This document shows, in pieces, positions 6,876 to 14,769 of a stretch of 64,000 nucleotides of DNA. Both the position numbers and the translations under genes were made by a program. Source of the stretch: JAKACA01 sp050008715. Its GTDB lineage: Bacteria; Actinomycetota; Acidimicrobiia; Acidimicrobiales; Bog-793. Under the pieces are notes generated by a model. It was given only the letters and a program-made list of their open reading frames with translations, made no database searches and was not told the DNA's origin. Each line of letters starts with the position of its first letter. The stretch's first letter is position 1. The DNA is taken from contig JBEKMC010000017.1 of NCBI GenBank assembly GCA_050008715.1, positions 1 through 64,000 of the forward strand, written 5' to 3'.

Positions 6876-7880
6876 CTACCAGCCCCTCAGGTCGACGGGC
6901 CACGTCTCGAGGACCTCACCGGAGGCGAGATCGGCAACGTACATCCGCTCGTGGTACGCCACGGTCGGGTCGACATGGGCCGGAGCCACGAGCACCTGGT
7001 CACCCACCCGGCGGGGAGGGTCGAACGTGAGGTGCTCGTCCGAGCAGAACCAGATGTTGGATCCCTCGAGCGCCGGGAGGCCGTGGTCCATCCCGAACGC
7101 CTTCAGGCCGGCGTTGGCGACCGACCAGGCTCCCGAGTCGGGCGTCGAAGTCGACACCACGGTTGCGAGCACGTAGAGAGCTTGGCGAAAGGGGAGTCCG
7201 AGTCTGCCGTAGGCCGTGTCCATGAGGGCGTAGCTGCCGGCCTGGATGTCGTCGGTCCAGGTGTTGATGAGGTAGGTGCCGGTGCCGCCGCCCGTCATGA
7301 GCTCGCCTCCGACGGCCTCGTGTGCGGCCACGAGCAACTCCATGGCCAGGCGGCATTTCTCGCTTCGGGTCTCGGCGCTCTCGATACCGACGACATGGCC
7401 CTCGTAACCCTGCACGCCCCGGACGAAGAGATTGCGCGAGCGGGCGAGGTCGGCGAGGCGGGGAGCGTCCTCGACCGAGCAACCGCACCGTGGAAGTCCG
7501 ACGTTGACGTCGATGACGACTTCGCGGACGCCGCCGGAGGCAGCCGCCTCGATGGTCGCCGGTGAGTCGACGGTGACGGTGATGCGGTGGCCGGCTTCGA
7601 CGAGGGCGCCGATGCGCCGGGCGTCGAGGATCTCGTTCGCGAGCAGCACGTCGGCCCCGAGCCCGGCGGCAGCGAGGCCCTCGCATTCGAGAATGGTGGC
7701 GCAGGTGAAGCTCTCGTGTCCCGCCGCCGCCTGGCGCTTCGCCAGCGACGTGCACTTATGAGCCTTGATGTGCGGTCGTAGCCGGGCACCGGGCAGAGCA
7801 GCCGTCATGGTCGAGAGGTTGTGTTCGAAGGCCGCCGCGTCGACGACGAGCGCGGGCGTGACGAGGTCGACGAGGCGCAT
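6876..7880 (-). CDS. D-threonine aldolase / D-serine dehydratase-like PLP enzyme
   Basis: A 334-residue fold-type III PLP enzyme (alanine racemase-like barrel plus C-terminal metal domain). The N-terminus MRLVDLVTPALVVDAAAFEHNL and the motif RPHIKAHK (residues 35-42), containing the PLP lysine, are typical of the DSD1/D-threonine aldolase group. Later blocks include VIDVNVGLPRCG, YEGHVVG and TGGGTGTY. Near the C-terminus AHVDPT gives a His-x-Asp metal pair, closer to D-threonine aldolases than to the His-x-Cys of D-serine dehydratase. It probably cleaves or dehydrates D-beta-hydroxy amino acids. It stands alone, divergent from the hydratase pair at 8040. Confidence 0.85.
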   Translation of the reverse strand: MRLVDLVTPALVVDAAAFEHNLSTMTAALPGARLRPHIKAHKCTSLAKRQAAAGHESFTCATILECEGLAAAGLGADVLLANEILDARRIGALVEAGHRITVTVDSPATIEAAASGGVREVVIDVNVGLPRCGCSVEDAPRLADLARSRNLFVRGVQGYEGHVVGIESAETRSEKCRLAMELLVAAHEAVGGELMTGGGTGTYLINTWTDDIQAGSYALMDTAYGRLGLPFRQALYVLATVVSTSTPDSGAWSVANAGLKAFGMDHGLPALEGSNIWFCSDEHLTFDPPRRVGDQVLVAPAHVDPTVAYHERMYVADLASGEVLETWPVDLRGW

Positions 7881-8039
7881 GGGACACAGCGTACCGGCGC
7901 CGCCGCCGCCCTTGGGATGGGCTGGCGACGGATGTCCGCCGCAGGGTCGTAGGGTCGTCCCGGACCGGTCGCGCCAGGTAGCGTCGTTCGCGCCAGCGGG
8001 CCGAGCAGGCGGCGCCGCAACAGATGGAGAGGGGCATTC

Positions 8040-8534
8040 GTGCCGGTCGATCGCAGTGCCGTCGGGCAGTCTACGGGGCGCTTTACGGTGGTGATCGAAC
8101 GTGGCCCGGTCGCCGTGTTCGCCGACGCGGTGAAGGACTCGAGCCCGGTCTATCGGGACCCACAGGCGGCGCGAGCTGCGGGGTTACCGGGAATCCCCGC
8201 TCCGCCTACGTTTCCGATCGCCATGCAGCACTGGGGCACGTTCACCGAGCTCCAGCCGGAGCCCGAGGGTGAGCCGCCGGCGGGGGCGGGCACGATCCTG
8301 GCGCCCCTGCTCGCCCAAGGAGGGCTGCTCCTGCATGGAGAGCAGGAGTTCGAGTATCACCGACCGCTCGTCGTCGGCGACGTGCTCGTCGGCGAAGGCC
8401 GCGTGACAGACGCCTACGAGAAACAATCCGGCGCCAACACCTTGACCTTCGTCCTGGTCGAGACGAGCTGGAGCGAAGAGGCCACCGGCGAGCCGGTGGT
8501 CACCGCTCGCATGAATCTGATCGTGAGGACGTGA
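8040..8534 (+). CDS. HadA-like hydratase subunit (FAS1-type dehydratase fold)
   Basis: A 164-residue hot-dog protein of the MaoC-like N-terminal type: VDRSAVGQSTGRFTVVIERGPVAVFADAV, GLPGIPAPPTFPI, QEFEYHRPLVVGDVLVGEGRVTDAYEK. In mycobacteria the equivalent HadA is the substrate-binding partner of catalytic HadB in (3R)-hydroxyacyl-ACP dehydratase of fatty acid synthase II. The catalytic Asp/His of the hydratase motif is absent here, as expected for the non-catalytic subunit. The start is GTG at 8040 with GGAGAGGGG upstream. Its stop overlaps the next gene (GTGA), so the two are probably made as a complex. Confidence 0.85.
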   Translation: MPVDRSAVGQSTGRFTVVIERGPVAVFADAVKDSSPVYRDPQAARAAGLPGIPAPPTFPIAMQHWGTFTELQPEPEGEPPAGAGTILAPLLAQGGLLLHGEQEFEYHRPLVVGDVLVGEGRVTDAYEKQSGANTLTFVLVETSWSEEATGEPVVTARMNLIVRT

Positions 8535-8956
8535 CCGGCATGGCGATCCTGCGCTACGACGACATCGAGATCGGTATGGAGGCGCCCGAGCGCCGCCACG
8601 AGCTGACGCGCACCGACCTCGTGAAGTACGCCGGCGCCTCCGGCGACTTCAACCCCATGCACCACGACGAGATACTGGCGCAGGCTGCAGGCATGCCGTC
8701 GGTGTTCGGGCACGGGATGTTCTCGATGGGTCTCCTGTGCTCGGCGATCACGGACTGGGTGGGCCCGGGGAACGTGCTGAAGATCAACGTGCGATTCTCC
8801 AAGCAGACGTGGCCGGGCGAGACGCTCGTGAGCTCCGTGCGCGTGACAGGAAAGCGACAAGAAGCCGGGAGGTCTCTCGTCGACGTCGAGTGCACGCTGT
8901 CGAACGCTGACGGTGAGCGCAAGGTCGTCGGCACTGCCACGGTGGCCGCCGGCTGA
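8531..8956 (+). CDS. HadB-like (R)-specific enoyl hydratase (MaoC family)
   Basis: A 141-residue single hot-dog domain with the hydratase-2 signature YAGASGDFNPMHHDE (Asp and His catalytic) followed by HGMFSMGLLCSAITDWVGP and the RFSKQTWPGETL region. It pairs with the upstream HadA-like gene through a 4-bp overlap, as in mycobacterial hadA-hadB, and would catalyse dehydration of (3R)-hydroxyacyl-ACP or -CoA. The GTG at 8531 and an internal ATG at 8540 (MAILRYDD) are both possible starts. The stop codon lies inside the first copy of a short direct repeat. Confidence 0.88.
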   Translation: MTGMAILRYDDIEIGMEAPERRHELTRTDLVKYAGASGDFNPMHHDEILAQAAGMPSVFGHGMFSMGLLCSAITDWVGPGNVLKINVRFSKQTWPGETLVSSVRVTGKRQEAGRSLVDVECTLSNADGERKVVGTATVAAG

Positions 8957-8985
8957 CCCACGGTGGTACCTGGCTGACCCACGGT
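8951..8985. repeat. duplicated gene end after the hydratase
   Basis: GGCTGACCCACGGT occurs twice, 8951-8964 and 8972-8985, spaced 21 bp start to start. The first copy contains the stop codon of the hydratase gene. The second ends 3 bp before the stop of the convergent DUF885 gene. Confidence 0.8.
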
Positions 8986-8987
8986 CC

Positions 8988-10496
8988 TTATGGGCCGAGG
9001 ATGTCGCCCATCGTTCCGAGGGGTGGAGCGCCGAGCCCGAGCAGCGCCTCGTGGAACCGGCGCAGGGAGAACTTGCTTCCCCAGGTGGCGATAGCTTCGT
9101 CGCGTAGCGCCATGATCTCGAGCTTGCCCCAGGTGTAGCGGCCATAGGTCGGGTCGAACGTGGCCCTCATGGCCTCCGACCGAGCAGCAGGTCCGAGCAG
9201 GTATGCATCGGACTCGAAGCGCCGCGTCGCCTCGTCGACGGTCATCGTGCCGCGATGGATGCCGATCGCAGCCGCGAGCCGCGTCACGCGCAGCAAGGCC
9301 TCGATCCACACACCGAGCGCGAATCGAGGGTCATTCTCCCGGAAACCCGCTTCCACCATGAGCTCTTCGGCGTAGTGCGCCCAGCCCTCCACGAACGCCG
9401 CAGAGCACAGACTGCGGCGGACGTCGCCCCGCGCAAGGCTCCGCAACATGCGGCCGTGGGCGAAGTGGCCCGGCGTCACCTCGTGCACGGTGATAGCGGG
9501 GAGCGTCGTGGCACTGAACATCGAGCGCCATTCGTCCTTCGCCTCGTCGTCCCAGGAGTCGAGCGGCGGGTTCACGTAATACCACGCCGGGGCGTCGGCT
9601 TCGTAGGCCCCGGTCCACGACATCATGGCCACCGCCCAACGGCGTGAGGCGGGCGCCGGTCCCACACGGCAGTCGCCACCGAGCTCCGGGAGGAGCTCGT
9701 TCTCGAGTGTGAAGGCTGTCGCCTCGCCGATCAGGCTCCGGGCGGCGGCATAGATTCCCTCGTCGTCCGGATGGTCGCGGAGGAGCTCGCGGATGACCTC
9801 AGGGGGCTTGGTCCCCGGCGAGATGCGATCGCAGGACTGCTCGAGCAGAGCCGTAAGCCGGTCACGCTCGGCGTCAGCGCGGGACTCGAGCCGTCCGAGG
9901 TCGACTGGCATGCCCTCGGCGTCCCCGAGGAGGGCGGCCAGGGTGCCGGCTCCGAGGGACGCATCGGGGGCCCCGTTGTCGACGAAATGTTGGACGCGCT
10001 CGAGGAGGCGGGCATGCGCGTCCAGAGCTGCCCTTTGGTTCAGATCAATGCCGTCGGCGAGGCCGGCCACCGGCCCGATGAGGGCTTCGGCAACGGGAGA
10101 CGGCACGGCGTCGAGTGATTCGAGCGAGGCGGCTATGGCCTCTGGCCATCGGGAACGGTGCCTCGCTCTTGCTGCATCTCGTTCGGACGCGGGGGCGTAC
10201 TCGCGGTCGTAACAGGAGAGGTCGAGGTTCGTCAAGTGGGGGAGTGGGTTCCAGCGATGCGTCTCGGCAACGTCGAATGCGGTGGCGAGGCCCTGCTCGT
10301 AGGCCGTCAGGTGGCTTTCGTCGTGCAGGTCGCTCAAGCGCTCGTCCCGGCTGCCCTGGCCAAGCCTCGCGAGCGCAGCGGTGACACCGCTCGGCGACAG
10401 GTCCATGACCTCTCCGTCGTAGTCGTGCACACCCGCAAACTCACGAATCTCGGGCATGTCGAGGTCCCAGACGGCTTTGACGCGGCGGCTCACCAT
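8988..10496 (-). CDS. DUF885 family protein (putative metallopeptidase)
   Basis: A 502-residue soluble protein. The zinc-peptidase-like motif HEVTPGH is at residues 338-344, with a downstream acidic helix FVEGWAHYAEELM that would give the third ligand. This arrangement is typical of DUF885 proteins, which resemble M3-like or carboxypeptidase-type gluzincins but mostly lack known substrates. The C-terminal YTWGKLEIMALRDEA is also conserved in the family. ATG at 10496 is chosen (MVSRRVKAVWDLDMPEIREF); longer in-frame starts add only low-complexity sequence. No signal peptide is visible. The gene is divergent from the zinc-ribbon gene at 10560. Confidence 0.85.
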   Translation of the reverse strand: MVSRRVKAVWDLDMPEIREFAGVHDYDGEVMDLSPSGVTAALARLGQGSRDERLSDLHDESHLTAYEQGLATAFDVAETHRWNPLPHLTNLDLSCYDREYAPASERDAARARHRSRWPEAIAASLESLDAVPSPVAEALIGPVAGLADGIDLNQRAALDAHARLLERVQHFVDNGAPDASLGAGTLAALLGDAEGMPVDLGRLESRADAERDRLTALLEQSCDRISPGTKPPEVIRELLRDHPDDEGIYAAARSLIGEATAFTLENELLPELGGDCRVGPAPASRRWAVAMMSWTGAYEADAPAWYYVNPPLDSWDDEAKDEWRSMFSATTLPAITVHEVTPGHFAHGRMLRSLARGDVRRSLCSAAFVEGWAHYAEELMVEAGFRENDPRFALGVWIEALLRVTRLAAAIGIHRGTMTVDEATRRFESDAYLLGPAARSEAMRATFDPTYGRYTWGKLEIMALRDEAIATWGSKFSLRRFHEALLGLGAPPLGTMGDILGP

Positions 10497-10559
10497 GCCC
10501 GGCAACCTATCGCCGGTAGAGCCGGCCGGGCGATGTCCTACCGGGGTATCCTCGCCGCC

Positions 10560-10805
10560 ATGACGGATCGCTACCGGTGTGGCGCCTGCGGGAACCTCAC
10601 GCGCTTTGACATCGTCTCGACGCGGCGGGCGCGGTCGTTTCATCATTTCAGCCTCGGAGGCGAGCTCTCCATCGAGGAGACGGAGGTGCTCTCCGAGACG
10701 ATCGAGCTGGTCACGTGCCGCTGGTGCGGCAACTCGAAGTCGATCGAGCGTCTCTCCGAGCAGCGGTCGATCGCCTCCCCTCTCAGCACGGTGCCGGCCG
10801 GCTGA
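10560..10805 (+). CDS. small zinc-ribbon-like protein
   Basis: An 81-residue protein with two Cys-x2-Cys pairs, CGAC near residue 8 and CRWC near residue 52, separated by an RRARSFHHFSLGG / ELSIEETEVL segment. This spacing suggests a single zinc ribbon. Similar short proteins are common in actinobacteria without known function. ATG at 10560 begins right before MTDRYRCGACGNLTRF. It faces away from the DUF885 gene and could be the first of a set of small genes before the mannosyltransferase. Confidence 0.7.
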   Translation: MTDRYRCGACGNLTRFDIVSTRRARSFHHFSLGGELSIEETEVLSETIELVTCRWCGNSKSIERLSEQRSIASPLSTVPAG

Positions 10806-10945
10806 CGCCGACCAACCGGTGCAATCCGTGCTCGTCCAGGCGGATTGCCCAGGTCACAGCGTTGTGACACACCCTCCTGCGATCATGTTCCCATGGACGG
10901 ACGCGAGCAGAGCTGCCCGTCGGCCCGGGGAAGAGGACATGTGCG

Positions 10946-11179
10946 ATGGAACCCTTGACGATCAGCTGCGACGAGTGCCGGCTCGACGGGACCTCTGCAT
11001 GCGAGGACTGTGTCGTGTCGTTCCTGCTCGACGATCTTGGATCCTCCTCGTGCTTCGACGCAGCGGCGAGGCCGTCGAACGGGGCCGTGATCGTCGATGC
11101 TGCCGAGGCTCGCGCCATGAAGTTGCTGTACTCGGCCGGTCTCGTGCCGACGCTGCGCTTCGAGCGACGGGTCGGCTGA
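10946..11179 (+). CDS. small cysteine-rich conserved protein
   Basis: A 77-residue protein with an N-terminal double motif SCDECRLDGTSACEDC (Cys-x2-Cys, then Cys-x2-Cys) followed by VVSFLLDD. A hydrophobic helix DAAEARAMKLLYSAGLVPTL lies near the C-terminus. I recall similar unnamed proteins in many actinobacteria; the cysteines could bind zinc or form disulfides. The start at 10946 (ATG, MEPLTISCDEC) is clear. It lies just upstream of a tandem repeat and the GT4 gene. Confidence 0.65.
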   Translation: MEPLTISCDECRLDGTSACEDCVVSFLLDDLGSSSCFDAAARPSNGAVIVDAAEARAMKLLYSAGLVPTLRFERRVG

Positions 11180-11203
11180 GACCGCCCGGCTGTCCCGGCT
11201 CCG

Positions 11204-11300
11204 GAGGTGGGCGGGCCATCTCTGCTGGTGGAAGGGCCGGCGCTGCTGGTGGAAGGGCCGGCGCTGCAGGTGGGCGGGCCATCTCTGAAGGTGGGCGGGC
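11204..11300. repeat. five 21-bp units leading into the GT4 start codon
   Basis: Units begin at 11204, 11225, 11246, 11267 and 11288. Units 1 and 4 contain GGTGGGCGGGCCATCTCTG; units 2 and 3 are identical to each other and contain GGTGGAAGGGCCGGCGCTG; unit 5 (GGTGGGCGGGC) runs into the ATG at 11301. The GGTGG at the front of each unit resembles a Shine-Dalgarno core, and the last one serves the GT4 gene. Confidence 0.85.
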
Positions 11301-12434
11301 ATGAGGCATCTGCTCGTGACAAACGACTTCCCACCGAAGATCGGCGGCATCCAGAACCTGCTGTACGAGCTTTGGAGACGCCTCCCGCCGGATGACGTAA
11401 CCGTCCTGACGACACGATTCGCAGGGTCGGAGCGCTTTGATCGCCAGCAGGAGTTCCGCATCGAGCGAGCCGCCTCGCCGGTGCTGCTGCCGACGCCGGC
11501 GCTCGGCCGTCAGGTCCGTCAGCTGGCAAGCGAGGTGGGCGCAGGCCTCGTTGTGCTCGATCCTGCCCTCCCGCTCGGCCTCGTCGGGAGGCAGCTCGGG
11601 CTGCCGTATGCAGTCCTGCTGCACGGTGCCGAGGTGACGGTCCCAGGCCGCCTTCCCGTTTCCCGACAGTTACTGGCATCGGTGCTGGCGCCGGCTCGGC
11701 TGGTCGTGGCGTTCGGCGGCTACCCGGCCGAGGAGGCGCGGCGGGCACTCGGACGGCGCATGCCGCCGGTGGTGGTCGTCCCGCCCGGTGTCGATGTCGA
11801 GCGTTTCCGGCCCCTGTCGGAGGCGGAGCGGCTCGACGTACGAGCTCGCCTGGGCCTGCCCCTCGAGGGCCGGCTCGTCGTGGGCGTGAGCCGTCTTGTC
11901 CCCCGGAAGGGCATGGACGTCCTCATCAAGGCCGTGGGCAGGCTACGCCCGGCCATGGCCGACCTGCACCTGGCCATCGGCGGACAGGGCCGTGACCGGG
12001 CCCGCCTGGACCGGCTGATCGATCGTGAGGGGCTCTCGTCGTCCGTCACCATGCTCGGAAGGGTCGCCGACGAGGATCTCGCCGGTCTCGACGGCGCCGC
12101 CGACGTGTGGGCGATGCTGTGCCGGGACCGGTGGCTCGGGCTCGAGCAGGAAGGTTTCGGTATCGTCTTCCTCGAGGCGGCTGCCGCCGGCGTGCCGCAA
12201 GTGGCGGGCCGCAGCGGCGGGGCGCACGAGGCGGTCCTGCACGGTGTCACGGGACTGGTCGTGGACGATCCGGCGGACACCGAAGCCGTGGCAGCGGCCC
12301 TGCGCAGCCTCCTCGAGGACGCTCAGCTACGGCGACGCCTCGGCTCGGCGGCGCGGACTCGCGTGGAGACAGACTTCGTTTATGGCACCCTGACGGAGCG
12401 GCTGCGCACCGCGTTCGACGAGCTCGAGACGTGA
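11301..12434 (+). CDS. GT4 glycosyltransferase, PimB-like mannosyltransferase
   Basis: A 377-residue GT-B glycosyltransferase. The N-terminal domain opens with RHLLVTNDFPPKIGGIQ, the glycine loop of the family, and the donor-binding domain has VGVSRLVPRKGMDVLIKA, LHLAIGGQGRDR and the EX7E motif EQEGFGIVFLEAAAAGVP. This fits actinobacterial phosphatidylinositol mannoside mannosyltransferases (PimB type, GDP-mannose donor) acting at the cytoplasmic membrane face. Substrate assignment is by similarity only. The ATG at 11301 is set in the last unit of a 21-bp tandem repeat. A SRPBCC gene follows in the same direction. Confidence 0.85.
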   Translation: MRHLLVTNDFPPKIGGIQNLLYELWRRLPPDDVTVLTTRFAGSERFDRQQEFRIERAASPVLLPTPALGRQVRQLASEVGAGLVVLDPALPLGLVGRQLGLPYAVLLHGAEVTVPGRLPVSRQLLASVLAPARLVVAFGGYPAEEARRALGRRMPPVVVVPPGVDVERFRPLSEAERLDVRARLGLPLEGRLVVGVSRLVPRKGMDVLIKAVGRLRPAMADLHLAIGGQGRDRARLDRLIDREGLSSSVTMLGRVADEDLAGLDGAADVWAMLCRDRWLGLEQEGFGIVFLEAAAAGVPQVAGRSGGAHEAVLHGVTGLVVDDPADTEAVAAALRSLLEDAQLRRRLGSAARTRVETDFVYGTLTERLRTAFDELET

Positions 12435-12551
12435 TCGGAACGGCCGCCTCGGCCGCCATGAGGCGCACGACGGCTCGGGACGGGTACTGTCCTGCCTCGG
12501 TACGGCGACATCAGCGGTCGCCGGCGTCGAGCGCCTGAGAAGGGAGGACCT

Positions 12552-12995
12552 GTGGCGGAACAGACCACCGAGCGCATGGTCGTCGAGGCTTCCCCCGCGC
12601 AGTGCTTCGATGCGGTGGCCGACATCGAGCGGTATCCCGAATGGGTCGCCGACTTGAAAGAGGTCCACGTCCTCGAACGCGACGACGAGAATCGACCCGT
12701 CGTGGTGTCGTTTCGGGCGGCGGCGTTCGGTCGTTCGACGAACTACACGCTCGTCTACGACTACTCGAAAGCTCCTGGGCAATTCGGCTGGGTGCAGCGG
12801 ACCGGTGACCTCACGGACCGGCTCGACGGCTTCTACCGGTTCGTGGAGACGCTGGGCGGAGGCACCGAGATCACCTATCAGCTCGTCGTCGAGTTGCGGG
12901 TGCCGCTGCCTGGCTTCATCAAGCGGCGCGCCGAAGGGAACATCCTGCATGCCGCCATACGGGACCTGAAGGCCCGCGTCGAGTCGGGGGCTTGA
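12552..12995 (+). CDS. SRPBCC (START-like) cyclase/dehydrase family protein
   Basis: A 147-residue helix-grip protein: EASPAQCFDAVADIERYPEWVADLKEV near the N-terminus, a beta-rich middle, and the long C-terminal helix FIKRRAEGNILHAAIRDLKARVE. These proteins bind lipids or polyketide-like ligands in a central cavity. Many actinobacterial members sit next to glycolipid or fatty acid genes, as here with a PimB-like gene upstream. The start is GTG at 12552 with AGGGAGG 6 nt upstream. The TGA is embedded in TTGA at the boundary with the ROK gene. Confidence 0.82.
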   Translation: MAEQTTERMVVEASPAQCFDAVADIERYPEWVADLKEVHVLERDDENRPVVVSFRAAAFGRSTNYTLVYDYSKAPGQFGWVQRTGDLTDRLDGFYRFVETLGGGTEITYQLVVELRVPLPGFIKRRAEGNILHAAIRDLKARVESGA

Positions 12996-12996
12996 G

Positions 12997-14043
12997 ACGC
13001 CGACGTCCATCGGTATCGACGTCGGCGGCACGAAGATCCTCGGTGTCGTGCTCGACGAGCACCGGTCCGTCCTCGTCGACGAACGCCGTGAGACGGCCGA
13101 CCAGGGCCAGTCGATCGTCGAGGATCTCGCCGAGCTGTGTGATCACTTCTTCGGCCTCGACAGCTCCAGCGCGTCGAGAGACAGCAGGGACGGGCCAATC
13201 TGCATCGGGGTCGGCATCCCTGGCATCGTCGACCGCGAGGGCTTGCTGCGGTTCGCGCCGAACCTGCTCGGAGCGAACGGCACCCAGGTCCGGGAGGGAT
13301 TGCAGGACCGTCTCGGGGGCAAGGCGCTCGTTCACGTCGACAACGACGCCAACTGTGCGGCCATCGGGGAGTGCACCTTCGGGGCGGGCATCGGGCGAAG
13401 TGACGTGCTCTTCGTCACTCTCGGCACCGGCATCGGTGGCGGCATCCTCGCCGGCGGCCGCCTGCTTCGCGGGGCCGGCAACTTCGCAGCCGAGATCGGG
13501 CACATGGTCGTCCATCCGCACGGCCCGCCGTGCGGATGCGGTCGTCGGGGATGCTGGGAGCGGTACGCCTCGGGCTCGGGTCTCGGCCGAATCGCTCGCG
13601 ATGCCGCCCTTGCCGGCCAGGCAGATCGCGTGCGCGAGCTCGCCGGGGGCGACCCAGACGACGTCCGGGGCGAGCATGTCGTGCGGGCGGCCACCGAAGG
13701 CGATCGCAACGCCGCCGCCATCCTCGAGGAGTTCGCCTGGTGGCTCGCCCTCGGACTCGGCAATCTCGCCAATATCCTCGATCCGGAGCTGATCGTGATC
13801 GGGGGAGGCCTGGTCGGGGCGGGCGAGGTGCTGTTCGCGCCGTTGCGGACGGCGTTCGCCGAGCACCTTCTTGCACCGGCGAAGCGGCCGGCCATCGAGA
13901 TCGTGCCCGCCGTCCTCGGCGAGCGGGGCGGTGCCATCGGCGCAGCCACCCTTGCCACGTACGTGGCCGCGCAGGCTCGTGGGGGCGACCCCGCCCCCGA
14001 CACCGGGTGGAGAGCACCCGTGAGCGACCTCGCCAGCGGTTGA
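12997..14043 (+). CDS. ROK family sugar kinase (glucokinase-like), start codon unclear
   Basis: The frame encodes a full ROK kinase: ATP phosphate-binding IGIDVGGTKILGVVLD, GVGIPGIVDREGLLRFAPNL, LVHVDNDANCAAIGECTFGAG, LGTGIGGGILAGGRL, the Glu-x-Gly-His helix FAAEIGHMVV and the zinc motif CGCGRRGCWERYASG. ROK proteins of this type phosphorylate glucose or amino sugars. Family similarity extends to at least 13009, but between the in-frame stop at 12967 and 13048 there is no ATG, GTG or TTG. GTG at 13048 would cut off the DVGGTK motif. Either a rare start codon or a frameshift at the TTGA junction with the SRPBCC gene is implied. The coordinate given is the first codon after the upstream stop codon of that gene. 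Confidence 0.85.
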   Translation, partial: TPTSIGIDVGGTKILGVVLDEHRSVLVDERRETADQGQSIVEDLAELCDHFFGLDSSSASRDSRDGPICIGVGIPGIVDREGLLRFAPNLLGANGTQVREGLQDRLGGKALVHVDNDANCAAIGECTFGAGIGRSDVLFVTLGTGIGGGILAGGRLLRGAGNFAAEIGHMVVHPHGPPCGCGRRGCWERYASGSGLGRIARDAALAGQADRVRELAGGDPDDVRGEHVVRAATEGDRNAAAILEEFAWWLALGLGNLANILDPELIVIGGGLVGAGEVLFAPLRTAFAEHLLAPAKRPAIEIVPAVLGERGGAIGAATLATYVAAQARGGDPAPDTGWRAPVSDLASG

Positions 14044-14046
14044 CGC

Positions 14047-14760
14047 GTGCAGATCGGAATCACGCTTCCGACCTTCAGCCCGGATGCCGCAGGCGTCATC
14101 GATGCCGCACGGGCCGCGGAGGAGGCGGGCATCGGTGGGGTCTTCGTCTTCGATCACCTGTGGCCGATGGGCAATCCCGCTCGCCCGTCACTGTCGCTCT
14201 ATCCGATGGCGGGAGCGGTGATCGCTGCCACGAACACGATCCGCGTCGGCACCCTTGTCGCCCGTGTGGGCCTTCTTCCTGACGAAGTGGTCCTCGCCTC
14301 GCTCGGCGGGCTGGCGCAGCTCGCAGAGGGGCGCCTCATCGCCGCCATCGGGACGGGCGACTCCTCGAGCGCCGACGAGAACGAGCGCCTGGGAATCCCG
14401 TACCCGTCCGCGGGGTGGCGGCGTCAGCGCCTCGCAGGAGTGGCGGGCGAACTGCGACGAGCCGGGATCGAGACCTGGATCGGTGGCGGCGCTGCGGCGA
14501 CGAACGAGATCGCCCGCGCCACCGGCTCGACGTTGAACCTTTGGGAGGCGTCACCCGAGCAGTTGCGGCGCAGCGCCGCCACCGGCCACGAGGTGAGCTG
14601 GGCCGGGCCGCTCCCGAACGACGGCTCGGCCGGATCCGTCTTGCGTTCCGTGGCGCAAGCGGGCGCCACGTGGGCCGTCTGGGGATGGCCACAGTCACTC
14701 GAGGTCGTCCTCGTCGCCAGCCTGGAGGCCGGAATCGAGGCCACTCGGGGGCCGATGTAG
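14047..14760 (+). CDS. LLM-class (luciferase-like) flavin-dependent oxidoreductase, short
   Basis: A 237-residue TIM-barrel protein of the bacterial luciferase-like family: MQIGITLPTFSPDAAGVIDAAR, FVFDHLWPMG, AATNTIRVGTLVARVGLLPDEVVLASLGGLAQLAEGRLIAAIGTGD. Members use FMN or F420, and actinobacterial ones are often F420-dependent. It is clearly shorter than the usual 280-350 residues: the C-terminal third of the barrel is compressed. It begins with GTG 3 nt after the ROK stop, so it is probably co-transcribed. Substrate unknown. Confidence 0.78.
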   Translation: MQIGITLPTFSPDAAGVIDAARAAEEAGIGGVFVFDHLWPMGNPARPSLSLYPMAGAVIAATNTIRVGTLVARVGLLPDEVVLASLGGLAQLAEGRLIAAIGTGDSSSADENERLGIPYPSAGWRRQRLAGVAGELRRAGIETWIGGGAAATNEIARATGSTLNLWEASPEQLRRSAATGHEVSWAGPLPNDGSAGSVLRSVAQAGATWAVWGWPQSLEVVLVASLEAGIEATRGPM

Positions 14761-14769
14761 CCTCCACGA

